Shown: positions 1-9,580, counted from the stretch's first letter. The stretch is 41,389 nt of DNA from an uncultured Dehalococcoidia bacterium (GCA_913048295.1 CAJWWK010000017.1:1-41389), one strand, 5' to 3'. A program made the numbers and translations. Notes: a model not told the origin generated them from the sequence alone.

Positions 1-81
1 GTTGCACTTTCATCAGGGGCATCATTGGTTTCGGAGGTCAGTTGACTGTTGACCATCGGGCCCCGTGCCGCGGTTATTCCG

Positions 82-111
82 TTGACGCTTTCGCGGGCGC
101 ATTGCTAAATT
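82..111 (+). promoter_or_regulatory. Sigma70-type promoter of the MBL-fold gene
   Basis: A -35 box TTGACG (82-87) and a -10 box TAAATT (106-111) are separated by 18 nt. Transcription would start near 118, about 85 nt before the chosen start codon. A 12-bp sequence AGGTCAGTTGAC occurs on both sides (35-46 and 155-166), so the promoter may be flanked by operator sites. Confidence 0.5.
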
Positions 112-202
112 TAAAATGAACCGTCCCGGGTCGGAGAACCTCTCCAATTTTGAAAGGTCAGTTGACCGGGCGACAACAATGTATGAATTGAGGAACGTGC
201 GA

Positions 203-823
203 ATGGAAATCCGCTGGCTGGGCAACTCCACTTTTGAAATTCGGTCTTCGGCAGGAATGGTTGTAGTTGATCACCAGGGAACTCTCCCTAAACCCGCTGA
301 TATCGAAGACGATAATACGATCTTCGTGTTTAGTCAGGGAGACCATGCCAGCCACCCTGCGGGCAAGCACCAGGTATTGACCGGGCCCGGCGAATATGAA
401 ATTGGCGGTCTGAGCGTGCGCGGCGTCGCCACCCCGGCCGATGATCCGGCGATCTCACGCGACACAAATACGGTTTACATCGTCGATGCCGACGGCATGC
501 AGGTTGCGACACTCGGTAATCCCGGCTCCCAACCATCCGCGCAATCGGTTCAGCAGATCAGCAAAGTCGATGTTCTCATCATCAACACGGAAGCCCAGGG
601 ACTCGAAACCGAAGAGTTATCGACAGTCATCAGGAGCCTTGAGCCAAAGATGATCGTGCCATCTGGCTACGATTCTGAAGCGGGCAAGCCAAGTGCGGCG
701 ATGTCGAGGTTGCTGACAGAACTCGGGGTCAAAGAAGTTGAGCCGACCCCGCGGCTGAACATCAGCCGGAGCGGACTGCCCGACGAGCGCACCGTCGTCG
801 TTCTGCAATCGCGCACCAGTTAG
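203..823 (+). CDS. Metallo-beta-lactamase-fold protein, degenerate metal site
   Basis: This 206-residue protein has the look of the small UPF0173-like branch of the metallo-beta-lactamase fold: it opens with MEIRWLGNSTFEI, continues with a strand ending in VVDH, and carries a TGPGEYEIGG stretch after residue 60. The family normally binds two metals through HxHxDH; here the equivalent stretch reads SQGDHASH (about residues 44-51), so only part of the motif survives and hydrolase activity is doubtful. ATG 203 is chosen because AGGA lies 8 nt upstream (191-194); in-frame ATGs at 116 and 179 lack a comparable site. No signal peptide is seen, so it is probably cytoplasmic. It is transcribed alone and ends at a strong terminator. 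Its substrate is unknown. Confidence 0.75.
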   Translation: MEIRWLGNSTFEIRSSAGMVVVDHQGTLPKPADIEDDNTIFVFSQGDHASHPAGKHQVLTGPGEYEIGGLSVRGVATPADDPAISRDTNTVYIVDADGMQVATLGNPGSQPSAQSVQQISKVDVLIINTEAQGLETEELSTVIRSLEPKMIVPSGYDSEAGKPSAAMSRLLTELGVKEVEPTPRLNISRSGLPDERTVVVLQSRTS

Positions 824-856
824 AGCACATTCCAACACTGAAAAGGCTCGCAAACC

Positions 857-885
857 GAAAGCCCCTGCACACTGCAGGGGCTTTC
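857..885. terminator. Perfect 13-bp stem-loop, probably bidirectional
   Basis: GAAAGCCCCTGCA (857-869) pairs perfectly with TGCAGGGGCTTTC (873-885) around a 3-nt CAC loop. It lies between the ends of two convergent genes and has A/T-containing ends on both strands, so it can serve both the MBL-fold gene and the minus-strand surface protein. Confidence 0.85.
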
Positions 886-907
886 CTGTTGATTCGTAAC
901 CGCGTTT

Positions 908-2134
908 CTATCTGCGTACCTCGCGCTCGAACCGTCGCCACGCGAATAGCGCCAGAGGTGCCAGGAGCAGCGCAATATTGCCCAGGCCCGCAGGGCCGCC
1001 CTCACGGATGCTGCAAGCGCCCCCTTCAGCTTCCTTCGCCGCCACACCTTCCGCTATCGCAGTCTCTAATGCCGCGGCCGTCGCTGTTAAGTTGGCGATG
1101 GGCGTGGGCGTGGGCGTAGCAGTCGGCACCACAGTTGGCGTCGGCGTCGGCGTTGGCGTCCGGGTCGGCTCCGGAGTCGGCGTAGGCGTGCTAGTCGGCA
1201 CAGGCGTGCTAGTCGGCACAGGCGTGCTAGTCGGCACAGGCGGCACAGTCGGCACAGGCGTGCTAGTCGGCACAGGCGTGTTCGTTGGAGTTGGCGTCTC
1301 GGTCGGCACCGGGGTGGCCGTGGGCGCAACAGTAGGTGTTGGTGTCGGCAGGGGCGGGAACACCAGCAGGAAGTTCTCCTTGTGGGTCCCGTCTTCGAAC
1401 ATGTCAGACTGCAAAGCCTTGACTTCGCCAATAAAGAATTCCACCGTACCGCCATCATATTTCTCCAGCGATGGGTCTACGGTCAGGAAATACTCGCCAC
1501 CGAACACCTGTGCGAATGTGGTCACATAGTCGTCGATAACCGCGTAAATAAGGGTTCCGTCGGGTGGCGGGATCGATCCGGTCCGAACACGGCCTTCATA
1601 GAATGTCGCCCCGAGAACGACAGGGGTGCTCGTGGGAGTTGGCGGTACAGGGGTAGGCGTTGCCGTGGCGATCGGTGCAGACGGGAAACGGAGGTGATGT
1701 TGCCGCTGCTGGTTAAGCTGCCAGTTCAGTCTTTTACTCAGTTGCCCGTTTATATATATGAACTGTTCGATCCCGGCCGCATCTTTGATCGTGGGCAAGA
1801 ATGCGAAAATCGATTTCTCGTCGGCCTGCACCTGGTCATCCAGCCAGAAAACTATCTCGTTGCCCACCAGCTCTAACGGGGCATCGATAAATATGAACTG
1901 ATAACTACCTTCAAGTGGATTGCCGACAACGATTGGCTTCGATTCCCAATCGTCGATCCGGGCAGTAATCACCATGCCGTCGGGGTCCGTACCGCCAGAT
2001 ATCAAGACTTCACCATAAAACGTGAGGGTCTGATTCGGAGGGAACTCCTGCCCGCTGGCCGGCCTGCCGAGCCCCGCGAACAGACTGGCCAGAACGGCGG
2101 TCACTACAAACATCCCTGCCAGTCTGGCTTTCAT
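908..2134 (-). CDS. Exported TP-repeat surface protein with C-terminal anchor
   Basis: A 408-residue exported protein. The start ATG at 2134 has an ideal AGGAGGA (2141-2147) and gives a signal peptide ([21 protein letters not shown], probable cleavage after ASG). Two beta-rich domains follow, roughly residues 30-145 ([12 protein letters not shown]...) and 170-265 ([12 protein letters not shown]...), which resemble each other and the lipoprotein at 11.6-12.2 kb. A long Pro/Thr/Val linker follows, encoded in part by 18-bp tandem repeats. The C-terminus has GGACS, then a Gly-rich turn, a hydrophobic helix ([11 protein letters not shown]) and an Arg cluster, the layout of a sorting or anchoring signal. 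It follows the S-layer-like gene on the same strand, separated by a hairpin, so both probably act at the cell surface. Precise function unknown. Confidence 0.8.
   Translation of the reverse strand: MKARLAGMFVVTAVLASLFAGLGRPASGQEFPPNQTLTFYGEVLISGGTDPDGMVITARIDDWESKPIVVGNPLEGSYQFIFIDAPLELVGNEIVFWLDDQVQADEKSIFAFLPTIKDAAGIEQFIYINGQLSKRLNWQLNQQRQHHLRFPSAPIATATPTPVPPTPTSTPVVLGATFYEGRVRTGSIPPPDGTLIYAVIDDYVTTFAQVFGGEYFLTVDPSLEKYDGGTVEFFIGEVKALQSDMFEDGTHKENFLLVFPPLPTPTPTVAPTATPVPTETPTPTNTPVPTSTPVPTVPPVPTSTPVPTSTPVPTSTPTPTPEPTRTPTPTPTPTVVPTATPTPTPIANLTATAAALETAIAEGVAAKEAEGGACSIREGGPAGLGNIALLLAPLALFAWRRFEREVRR
1185..1274. repeat. 18-bp tandem repeat, five units
   Basis: The unit GGCGTGCTAGTCGGCACA is repeated at 1185-1202, 1203-1220, 1221-1238 and 1257-1274; the fourth unit (1239-1256) is degenerate. 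On the minus strand the array encodes repeated (V)PTST(P) hexapeptides in the linker of the surface protein. The identity at DNA level suggests recent expansion or contraction by slippage without frame change. Confidence 0.9.
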
Positions 2135-2201
2135 TTTCAGTCCTCCTCTATCCGTAATACGGCACCAGCCGCAGTTGGATGTGCCCTCTGTATTAGCAGA
2201 A

Positions 2202-2233
2202 CGCCCCCCTCCCGAATTACCAGGAGGGGGGCG
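2202..2233 (-). terminator. GC-rich hairpin between the two surface-protein genes
   Basis: CGCCCCCCTCC (2202-2212) pairs perfectly with GGAGGGGGGCG (2223-2233), an 11-bp stem with a 10-nt loop. It sits just after the S-layer-like gene and before the ribosome site of the next gene. The run after the stem on the minus strand is only moderately T-rich, so it may be a partial terminator that sets relative expression of the two genes. Confidence 0.65.
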
Positions 2234-2267
2234 CCCGTTATTAGCGTTCTTACCCGAGTAACCGTCT

Positions 2268-5200
2268 TTACGGGACGATCGGCGGGAAGTTGCCATTCAC
2301 CTGTGCGCTGATGAACACCCAGATACCAGAACCAATGGTTACGGTATCTGCGGATCCAAGTTCGTTGAACTGAGACTGAACGGTGTTGAACACGTACGAT
2401 CGACCGTTATTCACGGTGTTGAAGTACGAAGAAACAGAGACGTTCACCGGCGTAGTACCAGCAGCATCCGGTCGTGTCAGGGTTCCATCCTTGTTGGCTT
2501 TCTGAGTCAGCGTGCGGCTCTGGTCGACCACACCAACCAAGTTCCAACCGCTGCCGGTTGCAATCGTGGTCAGGCTGGGCTGGGCGTCGCCAGGACCAGT
2601 CGGGCCCTCAAGGGCAATGGTCTGGTCTTCGAAGTCAGAAGTCTCAACCCAGTAACCAGGACCAGCCTCGACGCTCGTCAGACCTGGTTCGGTCTGCGAA
2701 CTGTACTCGCCGGTGCCAACCTTCGAAGCAATTCTCCACGGCTGTGAAGGCGTGGTTGCGTCGTAGGCAACAACCTGCTTGATACCTTCGTTCGTCAGTA
2801 CAGAGCCGATTTCAGTGACGAGCGGGTTCGACGGGACGGAAACTGCGTTCCAACCTGCGAACAGGGTGAGCACGAAGTCTTTCCGGTCGGACTTGGTAAA
2901 CGTGGTTGTAGTCGTAAGTTTGTTACCAGCGGCGTCCACGGCCTTCACAACGTAGGTGTACTTGGCGTTGTTGAGCGCGGTCGTCGGCTGTAAGAAGAAG
3001 GTCTTGCTGTCAGCAGAAGCAACGACACTGGCCGTCACGTCTTCCGCCGTGAGCGCGGCCTCCTGGAGCGTGGCAGACGTAATCGTAACCGATGCAGTCT
3101 CACCACCGGCCAGGTAGTCGGTCGTGAGGAACGGGTTCGACTGAGTCGTAGTGCCAGCGGAGACAGGAACACTCGTCGGGGCTTTTACCTCGAGGTCGAG
3201 TTGGTATGCCTTGACAATGTCGCTACCGGTAGTGACCTCGTTACCCGCCGAGTCCTTCGAGACAACCTTTATGGCCCGAGCGCCTGTCACGGCTGTTCCA
3301 GTCTTGGTAAGTACGACGTTGTAGACGTTGCTACCCTGCGAAATGGTAGCAGAACTCAACAGGATGTTACCTGCCACGCCGGTAACGCTGGTTAGGGTTG
3401 ATGTGAGGTCAGTCACAGTGATGGCAGGCGAGGCCTGAAGGGCTTCGTCTGAAGTGATCGTAACGGTCATCTTGTCTTTGGTCAGGCTGTCGGCTGCTTC
3501 AGTGCCGGTCCCAGTGCCAGAACCAAGAGACCGGACGACAGTAATGACCGGCGCCATTTTGTCGAGCGCTGTGATCGACGCCACCTGGCTGGCGGAGTTA
3601 CCCGCGAGGTCCTCGATCGTGCCCACGATCTTTATGACCGGCTTGTTGTCCGACGGGATGGTCGCGGGGAGTTCGAGGAAAACGACCGCGCCCGTCACCG
3701 CGACGGTGTCAGGCACGTAAGTAGCGCCACCCGTACCGCTGAGCGTAACCGAGAAGTCAGCCGGGGCGACCGAGGTTGCCTGGACGTTGCCGTCGAAGGT
3801 GACCTTGATCGAGGTACGGACGTTTGCCTTGTCGATAGCCGGCGTGACGGTCGTGTCCTGACCAATACCGGATTCTGCCAGGCTAAACGACGGGTTTACC
3901 AGGTCGACCTTGATCGTGTGCGGCTGGTTGCCGTGTCGACCAGTTGTCTCACCACCGACAGTAGTGCTGGAATCTGAGTAGCCGAAGTTACCGGCCAGGT
4001 CAGCAACCTGTACCTGGAAGTCAACAATGTTGTTCGGGACGGCAACACCAGTGGGCAGAGTGGTGGCCTGGGTGTGGGTCCACGCTCGCGATTTTTCGGC
4101 ATCAACCCAGGCTGTGGTGCTGATGCTCGCTGCCGTTCCAGTGATTACGAACGCATTAACGGCCCCGCCATCAGCTCGAACTGCACCGGCCGCGATCACC
4201 ATAGTGCCGTTCACCGCATCGGTGGTCTGGTCGACTAACAGTTTGAATGTACTGACGTCGAGACCAGACTCGGTGTCGGTGAGGGTGCCAGCGTACGCCG
4301 GCAGACGGTTCTGCGTCTCTGAAGCAGTCACTGGAGCAGAGATCGAGGCCGTCGGCGGCGTCACGTCAATTGAATACGTCGCGGTCCGAGAAGTATTCGT
4401 CGCCGAGCCAGAGGTCACGGCATCGACGTACTTGATAGTGATCGGACCACCGATTGCAGGAATCGTGGCAGGAACGACCGCCAGGCCGCCGGAAGTCGCG
4501 TGGACAGTGTCGGTGCCCACAGTGAAGTTGGTTTGGCGCTCCTTCACCAAGACGGTGCCTTCGAACCGGCCGCTGTTCCGAGTGGTCTCAGTAAGAGTGA
4601 TAACGGAACCGACGACGTCCACGACGCTCTTGATAGAGGCCGTGATCTGATCTTTGTCCGAAGACGAATAGCGGATGTCTACCCTTCCAGATACGGATGC
4701 AGCATAGCTAGCATCCTGAGCGCCGTCAGTACCGGAGGCGAGAGCAAGTGTGACGATGGGCGCGTTAGTGCCGTCACCCGCGAAGTAAATGCCCACGACA
4801 ACGACGCCGGTTACGACTGTGTTCGTACCAGTTACAAGAACGGCTACTGTGCTGACACCACCGATAATCGGGCTGGCAACTGATTGAGTCAGTGTTACCC
4901 GAACCTGCTCACCGGGTGAGTCAAAGCCGGTGCCAGCGATGTTGAGAACATTCGGGCTTTGGCTTCCGTCGACGATAAATTTGGACGTTACCTTGTAACC
5001 GGTCCCACCCGACGTGACCGTCGTGGTTATGTTCAGGTCTGCGTCGACAACTGTAACGATGAACTTGTCCGAGTTTGTGACGATGTCACGTGCGCTCGTG
5101 CCAGTCGTTGCTAACGACGCATAGGTCCCATACACCGTGGTAGCAAGTTTACGGGCAGGAACGGCCGGACTCCCCGACTCCGTGGTCAGGAGAGACGCCG

Positions 5201-5321
5201 AGTTGGTGACATACACCTTGCCGTCCACTGCCGCACTGGCGGAGTTAGAGAGGCCTATTACAGCTACCGCGACCAGTGCCATGAGCGCCAGTCCGGAAAG
5301 CAATTTCACTGAAAGCTTCAC
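2268..5321 (-). CDS. Large secreted Ig-like, S-layer-type protein
   Basis: A 1017-residue secreted protein. The chosen GTG start at 5321 follows a GGGGG Shine-Dalgarno-like run (5331-5335, 9 nt spacing) and directly begins a signal peptide ([20 protein letters not shown], cleavage near SASA/AVDG). An in-frame GTG at 5357 lacks a ribosome site. The body is rich in Thr, Ser, Val and Gly and poor in Cys, with repeated bacterial Ig-like segments; for example [12 protein letters not shown]...DFSV and the following VEDLAGNS-type segment resemble Big/SbsA-like folds. From about residue 812 to the end, two GWN-containing repeats ([10 protein letters not shown] and [10 protein letters not shown]) form a C-terminal module of the kind found at the ends of large surface proteins. 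No SLH domain or TM anchor is visible. Its size, own promoter and long leader fit an abundant S-layer or envelope protein; that role is inferred. Confidence 0.8.
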   Translation of the reverse strand: MKLSVKLLSGLALMALVAVAVIGLSNSASAAVDGKVYVTNSASLLTTESGSPAVPARKLATTVYGTYASLATTGTSARDIVTNSDKFIVTVVDADLNITTTVTSGGTGYKVTSKFIVDGSQSPNVLNIAGTGFDSPGEQVRVTLTQSVASPIIGGVSTVAVLVTGTNTVVTGVVVVGIYFAGDGTNAPIVTLALASGTDGAQDASYAASVSGRVDIRYSSSDKDQITASIKSVVDVVGSVITLTETTRNSGRFEGTVLVKERQTNFTVGTDTVHATSGGLAVVPATIPAIGGPITIKYVDAVTSGSATNTSRTATYSIDVTPPTASISAPVTASETQNRLPAYAGTLTDTESGLDVSTFKLLVDQTTDAVNGTMVIAAGAVRADGGAVNAFVITGTAASISTTAWVDAEKSRAWTHTQATTLPTGVAVPNNIVDFQVQVADLAGNFGYSDSSTTVGGETTGRHGNQPHTIKVDLVNPSFSLAESGIGQDTTVTPAIDKANVRTSIKVTFDGNVQATSVAPADFSVTLSGTGGATYVPDTVAVTGAVVFLELPATIPSDNKPVIKIVGTIEDLAGNSASQVASITALDKMAPVITVVRSLGSGTGTGTEAADSLTKDKMTVTITSDEALQASPAITVTDLTSTLTSVTGVAGNILLSSATISQGSNVYNVVLTKTGTAVTGARAIKVVSKDSAGNEVTTGSDIVKAYQLDLEVKAPTSVPVSAGTTTQSNPFLTTDYLAGGETASVTITSATLQEAALTAEDVTASVVASADSKTFFLQPTTALNNAKYTYVVKAVDAAGNKLTTTTTFTKSDRKDFVLTLFAGWNAVSVPSNPLVTEIGSVLTNEGIKQVVAYDATTPSQPWRIASKVGTGEYSSQTEPGLTSVEAGPGYWVETSDFEDQTIALEGPTGPGDAQPSLTTIATGSGWNLVGVVDQSRTLTQKANKDGTLTRPDAAGTTPVNVSVSSYFNTVNNGRSYVFNTVQSQFNELGSADTVTIGSGIWVFISAQVNGNFPPIVP

Positions 5322-5675
5322 AGCTTCAGTCCCCCTTACATCCGCGTTTTTACCCACAACAACAGCAGAAGGCAGAAATAATCTTCTTCCGCCATTGCCT
5401 GGTGGTATGAAACCCGGAGATCTCTTATATCTATTTATCCTCTCCGCAAGATGCGGAAAGTTTGCCGGTTCCGTTATTTCGTTTCAGTCCAAATGCACAC
5501 CAACCAGCGAGCGCGGCACCAGACCTCGGGACAAACCCAAGCGATTTAACCATCGCAACGAGTACGATGTCAACCCATTGGGTATAGAGCCTTCGTCGAT
5601 TTTCACGACTATGACGGTGCACACGCATCCGTTACCGGGTATGCGCACCGACGACCTGAAAACCAGTTCTGCTGA

Positions 5676-5705
5676 ACTATAAATAGCCTACAGAGCGAGT
5701 GTCAA
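5676..5705 (-). promoter_or_regulatory. Strong promoter of the S-layer-like gene
   Basis: On the minus strand a consensus -35 TTGACA (5705-5700) and a -10 TATAGT (5681-5676) are 18 nt apart. Transcription would begin near 5669, giving an approximately 350-nt untranslated leader before the GTG at 5321. Long leaders are common for S-layer mRNAs. Nothing else was recognised in the 5322-5809 gap. Confidence 0.7.
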
Positions 5706-5809
5706 TGTGTCCCACGACAATATAAAGCGAATTTGCGTTACCGGAGAATTACACATCTGCAACGAATCGCGCTATGTGTGCCTCTGGCACGCGACGCGCA
5801 CCCGTGCCA

Positions 5810-7219
5810 CTAAACTTTCTCGGGCTTTGTAATCGATGCCAGGAACTCTTCGTTCGTCTGCGTACGTGTCATTCGTTCCAGGATTCGCTCGGCAGCTTCG
5901 GTCGGGCTATTCGAGTCCTGGCCAATTATTCCCATCATCCGGCGAAGTAACCAGATCTGCTTTAGGGTACTTTCGTCCTGAAGCAGTTCCTCGTGACGAG
6001 TACCGCTCCTCTCGATATCGATAGCTGGCCACAGCCTCCGGTCCGCCATCCGGCGGTCGAGGTGCAACTCCATGTTCCCGGTTCCCTTGAACTCTTCATA
6101 AATGAGGTCGTCAAGTCGCGAACCGGTATCGATCAATGCAGTGGCAACAATCGTCAGGCTGCCCGCATCTTCGCAGTTCCTGGCGGCACCGAAGAACCGC
6201 TTCGGAGGGTAAAGGGCGTTGGGGTCCATGCCGCCTGACAGCGTCTTGCCGCTGCTTGGGACCGACAGGTTGTAGGCACGGGCCAACCTGGTGAGACTGT
6301 CTAGAAGCACCACCACGTTCTCGCCACTTTCCACCAGCCGCCGCGCCCTGTCGAGCGCGACCTCTGCCGTCCGACAGTGGTCTTCCACAGGCTCGTCGAA
6401 AGTCGAACTGAACACCTCGCCTTTAATAGTGCGGCGCATGTCAGTAACTTCTTCAGGTCGCTCGCCGATCAGCGAAACGATGATGTAAATCTCAGGATGG
6501 TTCTCCGAAATCCCGGCCGCAATTTGCTTGAGCAGCACCGTCTTGCCGGCCTTTGGCGGCGCCACTATAAGCGCCCTCTGGCCTTTGCCCACCGGTGCCA
6601 CCATGTCGATCATCCGGGTAGACATCATCTTTGGCGTGGTCGCCAGCATGATCTGCTCGTCAGGATAAATGGAGGTGAACTGGTCGAATTTCGGTCGCTT
6701 CATGGCCGACTCAGGGTCGTAACCGTTAACGAGCTCGACGCGTATCAAGCCGAAATACTTTTCCCCCTCGGTCGGGGGCCGTACCTGTCCTGCAATCATG
6801 TCGCCCTGGCGCAGCCCGAACCGACGTACCTGGCTCTGGGAAACATAAATGTCCTCAGTATCGCCCCGTTTGCCGGGCGTCCGTAGAAATCCGTAGCCGT
6901 CGCCAAGCAAGTCCAGGATTCCGGCACCCACCAGTTGATTAGTCTCTTCCGCTACATTCGCCAGGACTTCGATCACCAGCTCGGTCCGTTGAATCGGAAC
7001 TCGCTTGATTCCCTTGTCTATCGCAATCTGACGGAGTTCATCGTTGGTCTTTGCACCCAGATTCCCTAAATCGGGAAGAGTGTTCTCATCGACCTCGAAA
7101 TTGTCCGCTGGCAATCCGGCGGGCCGTCCTCCACCGCCACCACCGCCCCTCGGGCGACGTCGGCCTGGCCTACGACGACCACCACGGGATTGGGATTGGG
7201 ATCGGGTTTGGGTAGTCAG
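5810..7219 (-). CDS. rho: Transcription termination factor Rho, probable CTG start
   Basis: Rho is the hexameric RNA-dependent ATPase that ends transcription. The protein shows the Rho N-terminal helical domain ([20 protein letters not shown]), the RNA-binding cold-shock domain ([15 protein letters not shown]), the Walker A ([10 protein letters not shown]), Walker B ([15 protein letters not shown]) and the Q/R-loop regions through [15 protein letters not shown]. The frame stays open upstream of an in-frame TTG at 7114 that has no ribosome site. The best start is CTG at 7219, with a perfect AGGAGG (7233-7228) 8 nt before it; an in-frame TAA lies a few codons further up. This adds 35 residues ([13 protein letters not shown]..., then Arg/Pro clusters and seven Gly), giving 469 residues. 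Arg/Gly-rich N-terminal insertions are known in Rho of high-GC Gram-positives and may add RNA contacts. Identity is certain; the CTG start is inferred. Confidence 0.95.
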   Translation of the reverse strand: MTTQTRSQSQSRGGRRRPGRRRPRGGGGGGGRPAGLPADNFEVDENTLPDLGNLGAKTNDELRQIAIDKGIKRVPIQRTELVIEVLANVAEETNQLVGAGILDLLGDGYGFLRTPGKRGDTEDIYVSQSQVRRFGLRQGDMIAGQVRPPTEGEKYFGLIRVELVNGYDPESAMKRPKFDQFTSIYPDEQIMLATTPKMMSTRMIDMVAPVGKGQRALIVAPPKAGKTVLLKQIAAGISENHPEIYIIVSLIGERPEEVTDMRRTIKGEVFSSTFDEPVEDHCRTAEVALDRARRLVESGENVVVLLDSLTRLARAYNLSVPSSGKTLSGGMDPNALYPPKRFFGAARNCEDAGSLTIVATALIDTGSRLDDLIYEEFKGTGNMELHLDRRMADRRLWPAIDIERSGTRHEELLQDESTLKQIWLLRRMMGIIGQDSNSPTEAAERILERMTRTQTNEEFLASITKPEKV

Positions 7220-7671
7220 CTTAGGTTCCTCCTGCTGCTGTTATTCCTGAAACGAATCATCTGTAGCTGGCACGTTGATTGGGCCTCGATATCGAGACGT
7301 ACCGCGTACTTCAAATACAGAAAATGTTCTTTAAGAAAAAATGGGGTAAGTGAGTGAGACTAGTCGTACTAGGAAATCGACCGTGCATTTTTTCAGCCAG
7401 TCGTCGACGAGTCTGCTATGTGGTTGCTCGACTTGTGGGTCCCGCATCCAGCTTTATCACTGGCAGCGTCACCCGCGTGAGCGGACATCTTGTTTCCTGT
7501 AAAGGGATAGCCCAACCGTGATCTAACGATTCGCAATAATGCTGGGCGAAGTAACCAATTCAGCGAGAATCCGTGATGGACTCATCCGCCTACTACAACC
7601 AATGTTATCAAACTTACGCGAAAGAATTCCAACTCCAGGGGCGATCTCCCCGTTTTCGAACGGCAGCGGCG
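7220..7671. other. rho-pyrG intergenic region with small dyads
   Basis: This 450-nt stretch between the pyrG stop and the rho start has no convincing gene. It contains two short dyads, TTCTTTAAGAA (7327-7337) and CTAGT-CGT-ACTAG (7360-7372), and AT-rich tracts around 7316-7341. It should carry the rho promoter and leader, but I could not identify a convincing -35/-10 pair. Forward frames here are short or continue antisense into pyrG. Confidence 0.4.
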
Positions 7672-9306
7672 CTACTTGCCTTCGAAAAAGTCGTGCTGCC
7701 CACCCTCACGCAATATCGTTTTGGCAACCCTGATAAATTCTCTGAAAAGCGGGTGCGGCCGTTCAGGCCGAGAGGCGAATTCAGGGTGAAACTGACTGCC
7801 GATCATGAACGGATGATCATACACCTCGGTAACTTCTACAAGGTTGCCGTCAGGGGAAGTTCCAGAAGCGATAAGCCCCGCCTCTTCCAACTGAATTCTG
7901 TAATCGTTGTTAAATTCGTAGCGATGACGGTGCCGCTCACTCACCAGCTCTTTACCGTAAGCCTCGCGCACGAGTGTTCCTTCCTTCAGCACACATGGGT
8001 AAACGCCCAGCCGCATGGTGCCACCGGTCGAATGGAGGTCCTCCTGCCCTGGCATGAACGCGATCACCGGATGCTCCGCCTCAGGGTCGATCTCAAGCGA
8101 CGACGCATTTGAAATTCCGAGCTCGTTCCTTGCGTACTCCACAACCATGATTTGCATCCCGAGGCACAGGCCCAGGTACGGGATACCCGAAGTCCTGGCG
8201 TAATTCGCGGTGGCGATCATGCCTTCGAGCCCGCGCTCGCCGAACCCCCCGGGGACAATTATTCCCTGGGCCGAACCCAGCAGCAGCTCCGGACCGTGCT
8301 TTTCCACGTCTTCAGCCGCGATCCACTGGATATTTACCTTTCGGTCGTTGTGCATACCGGCGTGGTGCAGCGCTTCCACGACCGACAGATACGAATCCTT
8401 TAACTCGACATACTTTCCAACCAGGGCGATGTCGATTTCAGGGTGTTCCTCTTCGTCGACCCTGACGATCGACCGCCACGAATCGAGATCTGCAACGGAA
8501 TCTGGCAGACCAAGCTCCCTCATGAGAATATCGCCAAGTCCTTCCGCCTCGAGGTGTAACGGAACCTCGTAAACGCTCGGCAGCGTCGGCAATCCGATCA
8601 CCGCCTCGGTGGCAACGTCGCAGTACAGCGAAATCTTTCTGCGCTCATCATCGCCCACCTCGTGGTCGGCCCGGCACAAGATGGCGTCGGGTTGAATACC
8701 CATGCCGCGCAGAACATGCACGCTGTGCTGGGTCGGCTTGGTTTTCAATTCGCCAGTTGTACCGAGGTATGGGAGCAGGGTCACATGGATATAGAAGGTA
8801 TCCTGCCGACCCACGACGTTCCGGACCTGGCGAATCGCCTCAAGGAACGGCTGTCCCTCAATGTCACCAACCGTTCCGCCAACCTCAACGACCACAATAT
8901 CGGCCTGCGATTTTTCGGCAAGCATCAGGATGCGGTCTTTAATAAGGTTGGTTACGTGGGGCACGGTCTGGATGGTGCCACCGAGATATTCGCCGGCACG
9001 CTCTTTTGCGATCACCTCTGAATAAACCTGACCCGCCGTGACGTTCGAGAGGGCCGTGAGCTCAACATCGATGAACCGTTCATAGTGCCCGAGATCGAGG
9101 TCTGTCTCGCTGCCGTCCACGGTCACGAATACCTCGCCGTGCTGGTAAGGCGACATCGTGCCGGGGTCAACATTCAAATATGGGTCGAGTTTCAATACAG
9201 AAACCGTAAGACCCCGGCTTTTCAGCATCCTCCCGATTGAGGCCACCGCGATACCCTTGCCCAGGGAACTCACAACGCCGCCAGTTACGAAAATGAATTT
9301 GCTCAA
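7672..9306 (-). CDS. pyrG: CTP synthase
   Basis: CTP synthase makes CTP from UTP, ATP and glutamine in the cytoplasm. The 544 residues match the family's usual length. The synthetase domain (1-270) has MSKFIFVTGGVVSSLGKG with its ATP loop, DPYLNVDPGTMSPYQHGEVFV and EVGGTVGDIEG. The C-terminal class I glutaminase domain has the nucleophile Cys381 in GLCLGMQ and the His507/Glu509 pair in FHPEF. The start is TTG at 9306, preceded by GGAG (9317-9314) at 7 nt spacing. It has its own promoter about 240 nt upstream and a structured leader, which fits nucleotide-responsive control. Confidence 0.97.
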   Translation of the reverse strand: MSKFIFVTGGVVSSLGKGIAVASIGRMLKSRGLTVSVLKLDPYLNVDPGTMSPYQHGEVFVTVDGSETDLDLGHYERFIDVELTALSNVTAGQVYSEVIAKERAGEYLGGTIQTVPHVTNLIKDRILMLAEKSQADIVVVEVGGTVGDIEGQPFLEAIRQVRNVVGRQDTFYIHVTLLPYLGTTGELKTKPTQHSVHVLRGMGIQPDAILCRADHEVGDDERRKISLYCDVATEAVIGLPTLPSVYEVPLHLEAEGLGDILMRELGLPDSVADLDSWRSIVRVDEEEHPEIDIALVGKYVELKDSYLSVVEALHHAGMHNDRKVNIQWIAAEDVEKHGPELLLGSAQGIIVPGGFGERGLEGMIATANYARTSGIPYLGLCLGMQIMVVEYARNELGISNASSLEIDPEAEHPVIAFMPGQEDLHSTGGTMRLGVYPCVLKEGTLVREAYGKELVSERHRHRYEFNNDYRIQLEEAGLIASGTSPDGNLVEVTEVYDHPFMIGSQFHPEFASRPERPHPLFREFIRVAKTILREGGQHDFFEGK

Positions 9307-9326
9307 GTGCTGTCTCCACCAGATCC

Positions 9327-9404
9327 GCTGGTCTCGTGGCCAGCCATTACGACAGGCGGTTCAAACAAATAATGTGTCGATGGGGGGATGCGCAACCGCC
9401 TGTC
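9327..9404 (-). promoter_or_regulatory. pyrG leader with two stem-loops
   Basis: In the pyrG leader, GACAGGCGGTT (9351-9361) pairs perfectly with AACCGCCTGTC (9394-9404) over 11 bp around a 32-nt loop that contains a run of six C on the mRNA strand. A second hairpin, GCTGGTC/GGCCAGC (9327-9333/9338-9344, one G-T pair, 4-nt loop), ends 10 nt upstream of the Shine-Dalgarno. The arrangement suggests control of translation or elongation. It does not match the PyrR-binding loop that I know. Confidence 0.45.
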
Positions 9405-9550
9405 GAAGCAGGTAAAAATGGATAACGGAGCTTTTGATTTCAGGTCCGATATCTGGTTCAGGCGGCACTTTGCAGAGATTGCTCGCGTCCTCGGGCAGGG
9501 TTGCTCGCATCAGGAATTGCTAGATACGGAGTAACCCTACACGGGACTCG

Positions 9551-9580
9551 ATTTTAGGCAACCGGAATCGGGCGTGTCAA
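9551..9580 (-). promoter_or_regulatory. pyrG promoter
   Basis: On the minus strand a consensus -35 TTGACA (9580-9575) and -10 TAAAAT (9556-9551) are spaced by 18 nt. Transcription would start near 9544, leaving a leader of about 240 nt. In the remainder of the 9307-9821 gap no clear promoter for gatC on the plus strand was found. Confidence 0.75.

Noticed and set aside
978-1529. Plus-strand frame rich in Gly-Val repeats
   Set aside because: It is the antisense image of the TP-repeat linker in the minus-strand surface protein, whose signal peptide and ribosome site are clear.
4027-4650. Long plus-strand frame inside the S-layer-like gene
   Set aside because: It lies wholly within the 1017-residue minus-strand gene and has no ribosome site or familiar motif.
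7573-8112. Plus-strand frame overlapping the pyrG end
   Set aside because: Most of it is antisense to pyrG, and no domain is recognisable in the small part outside it.
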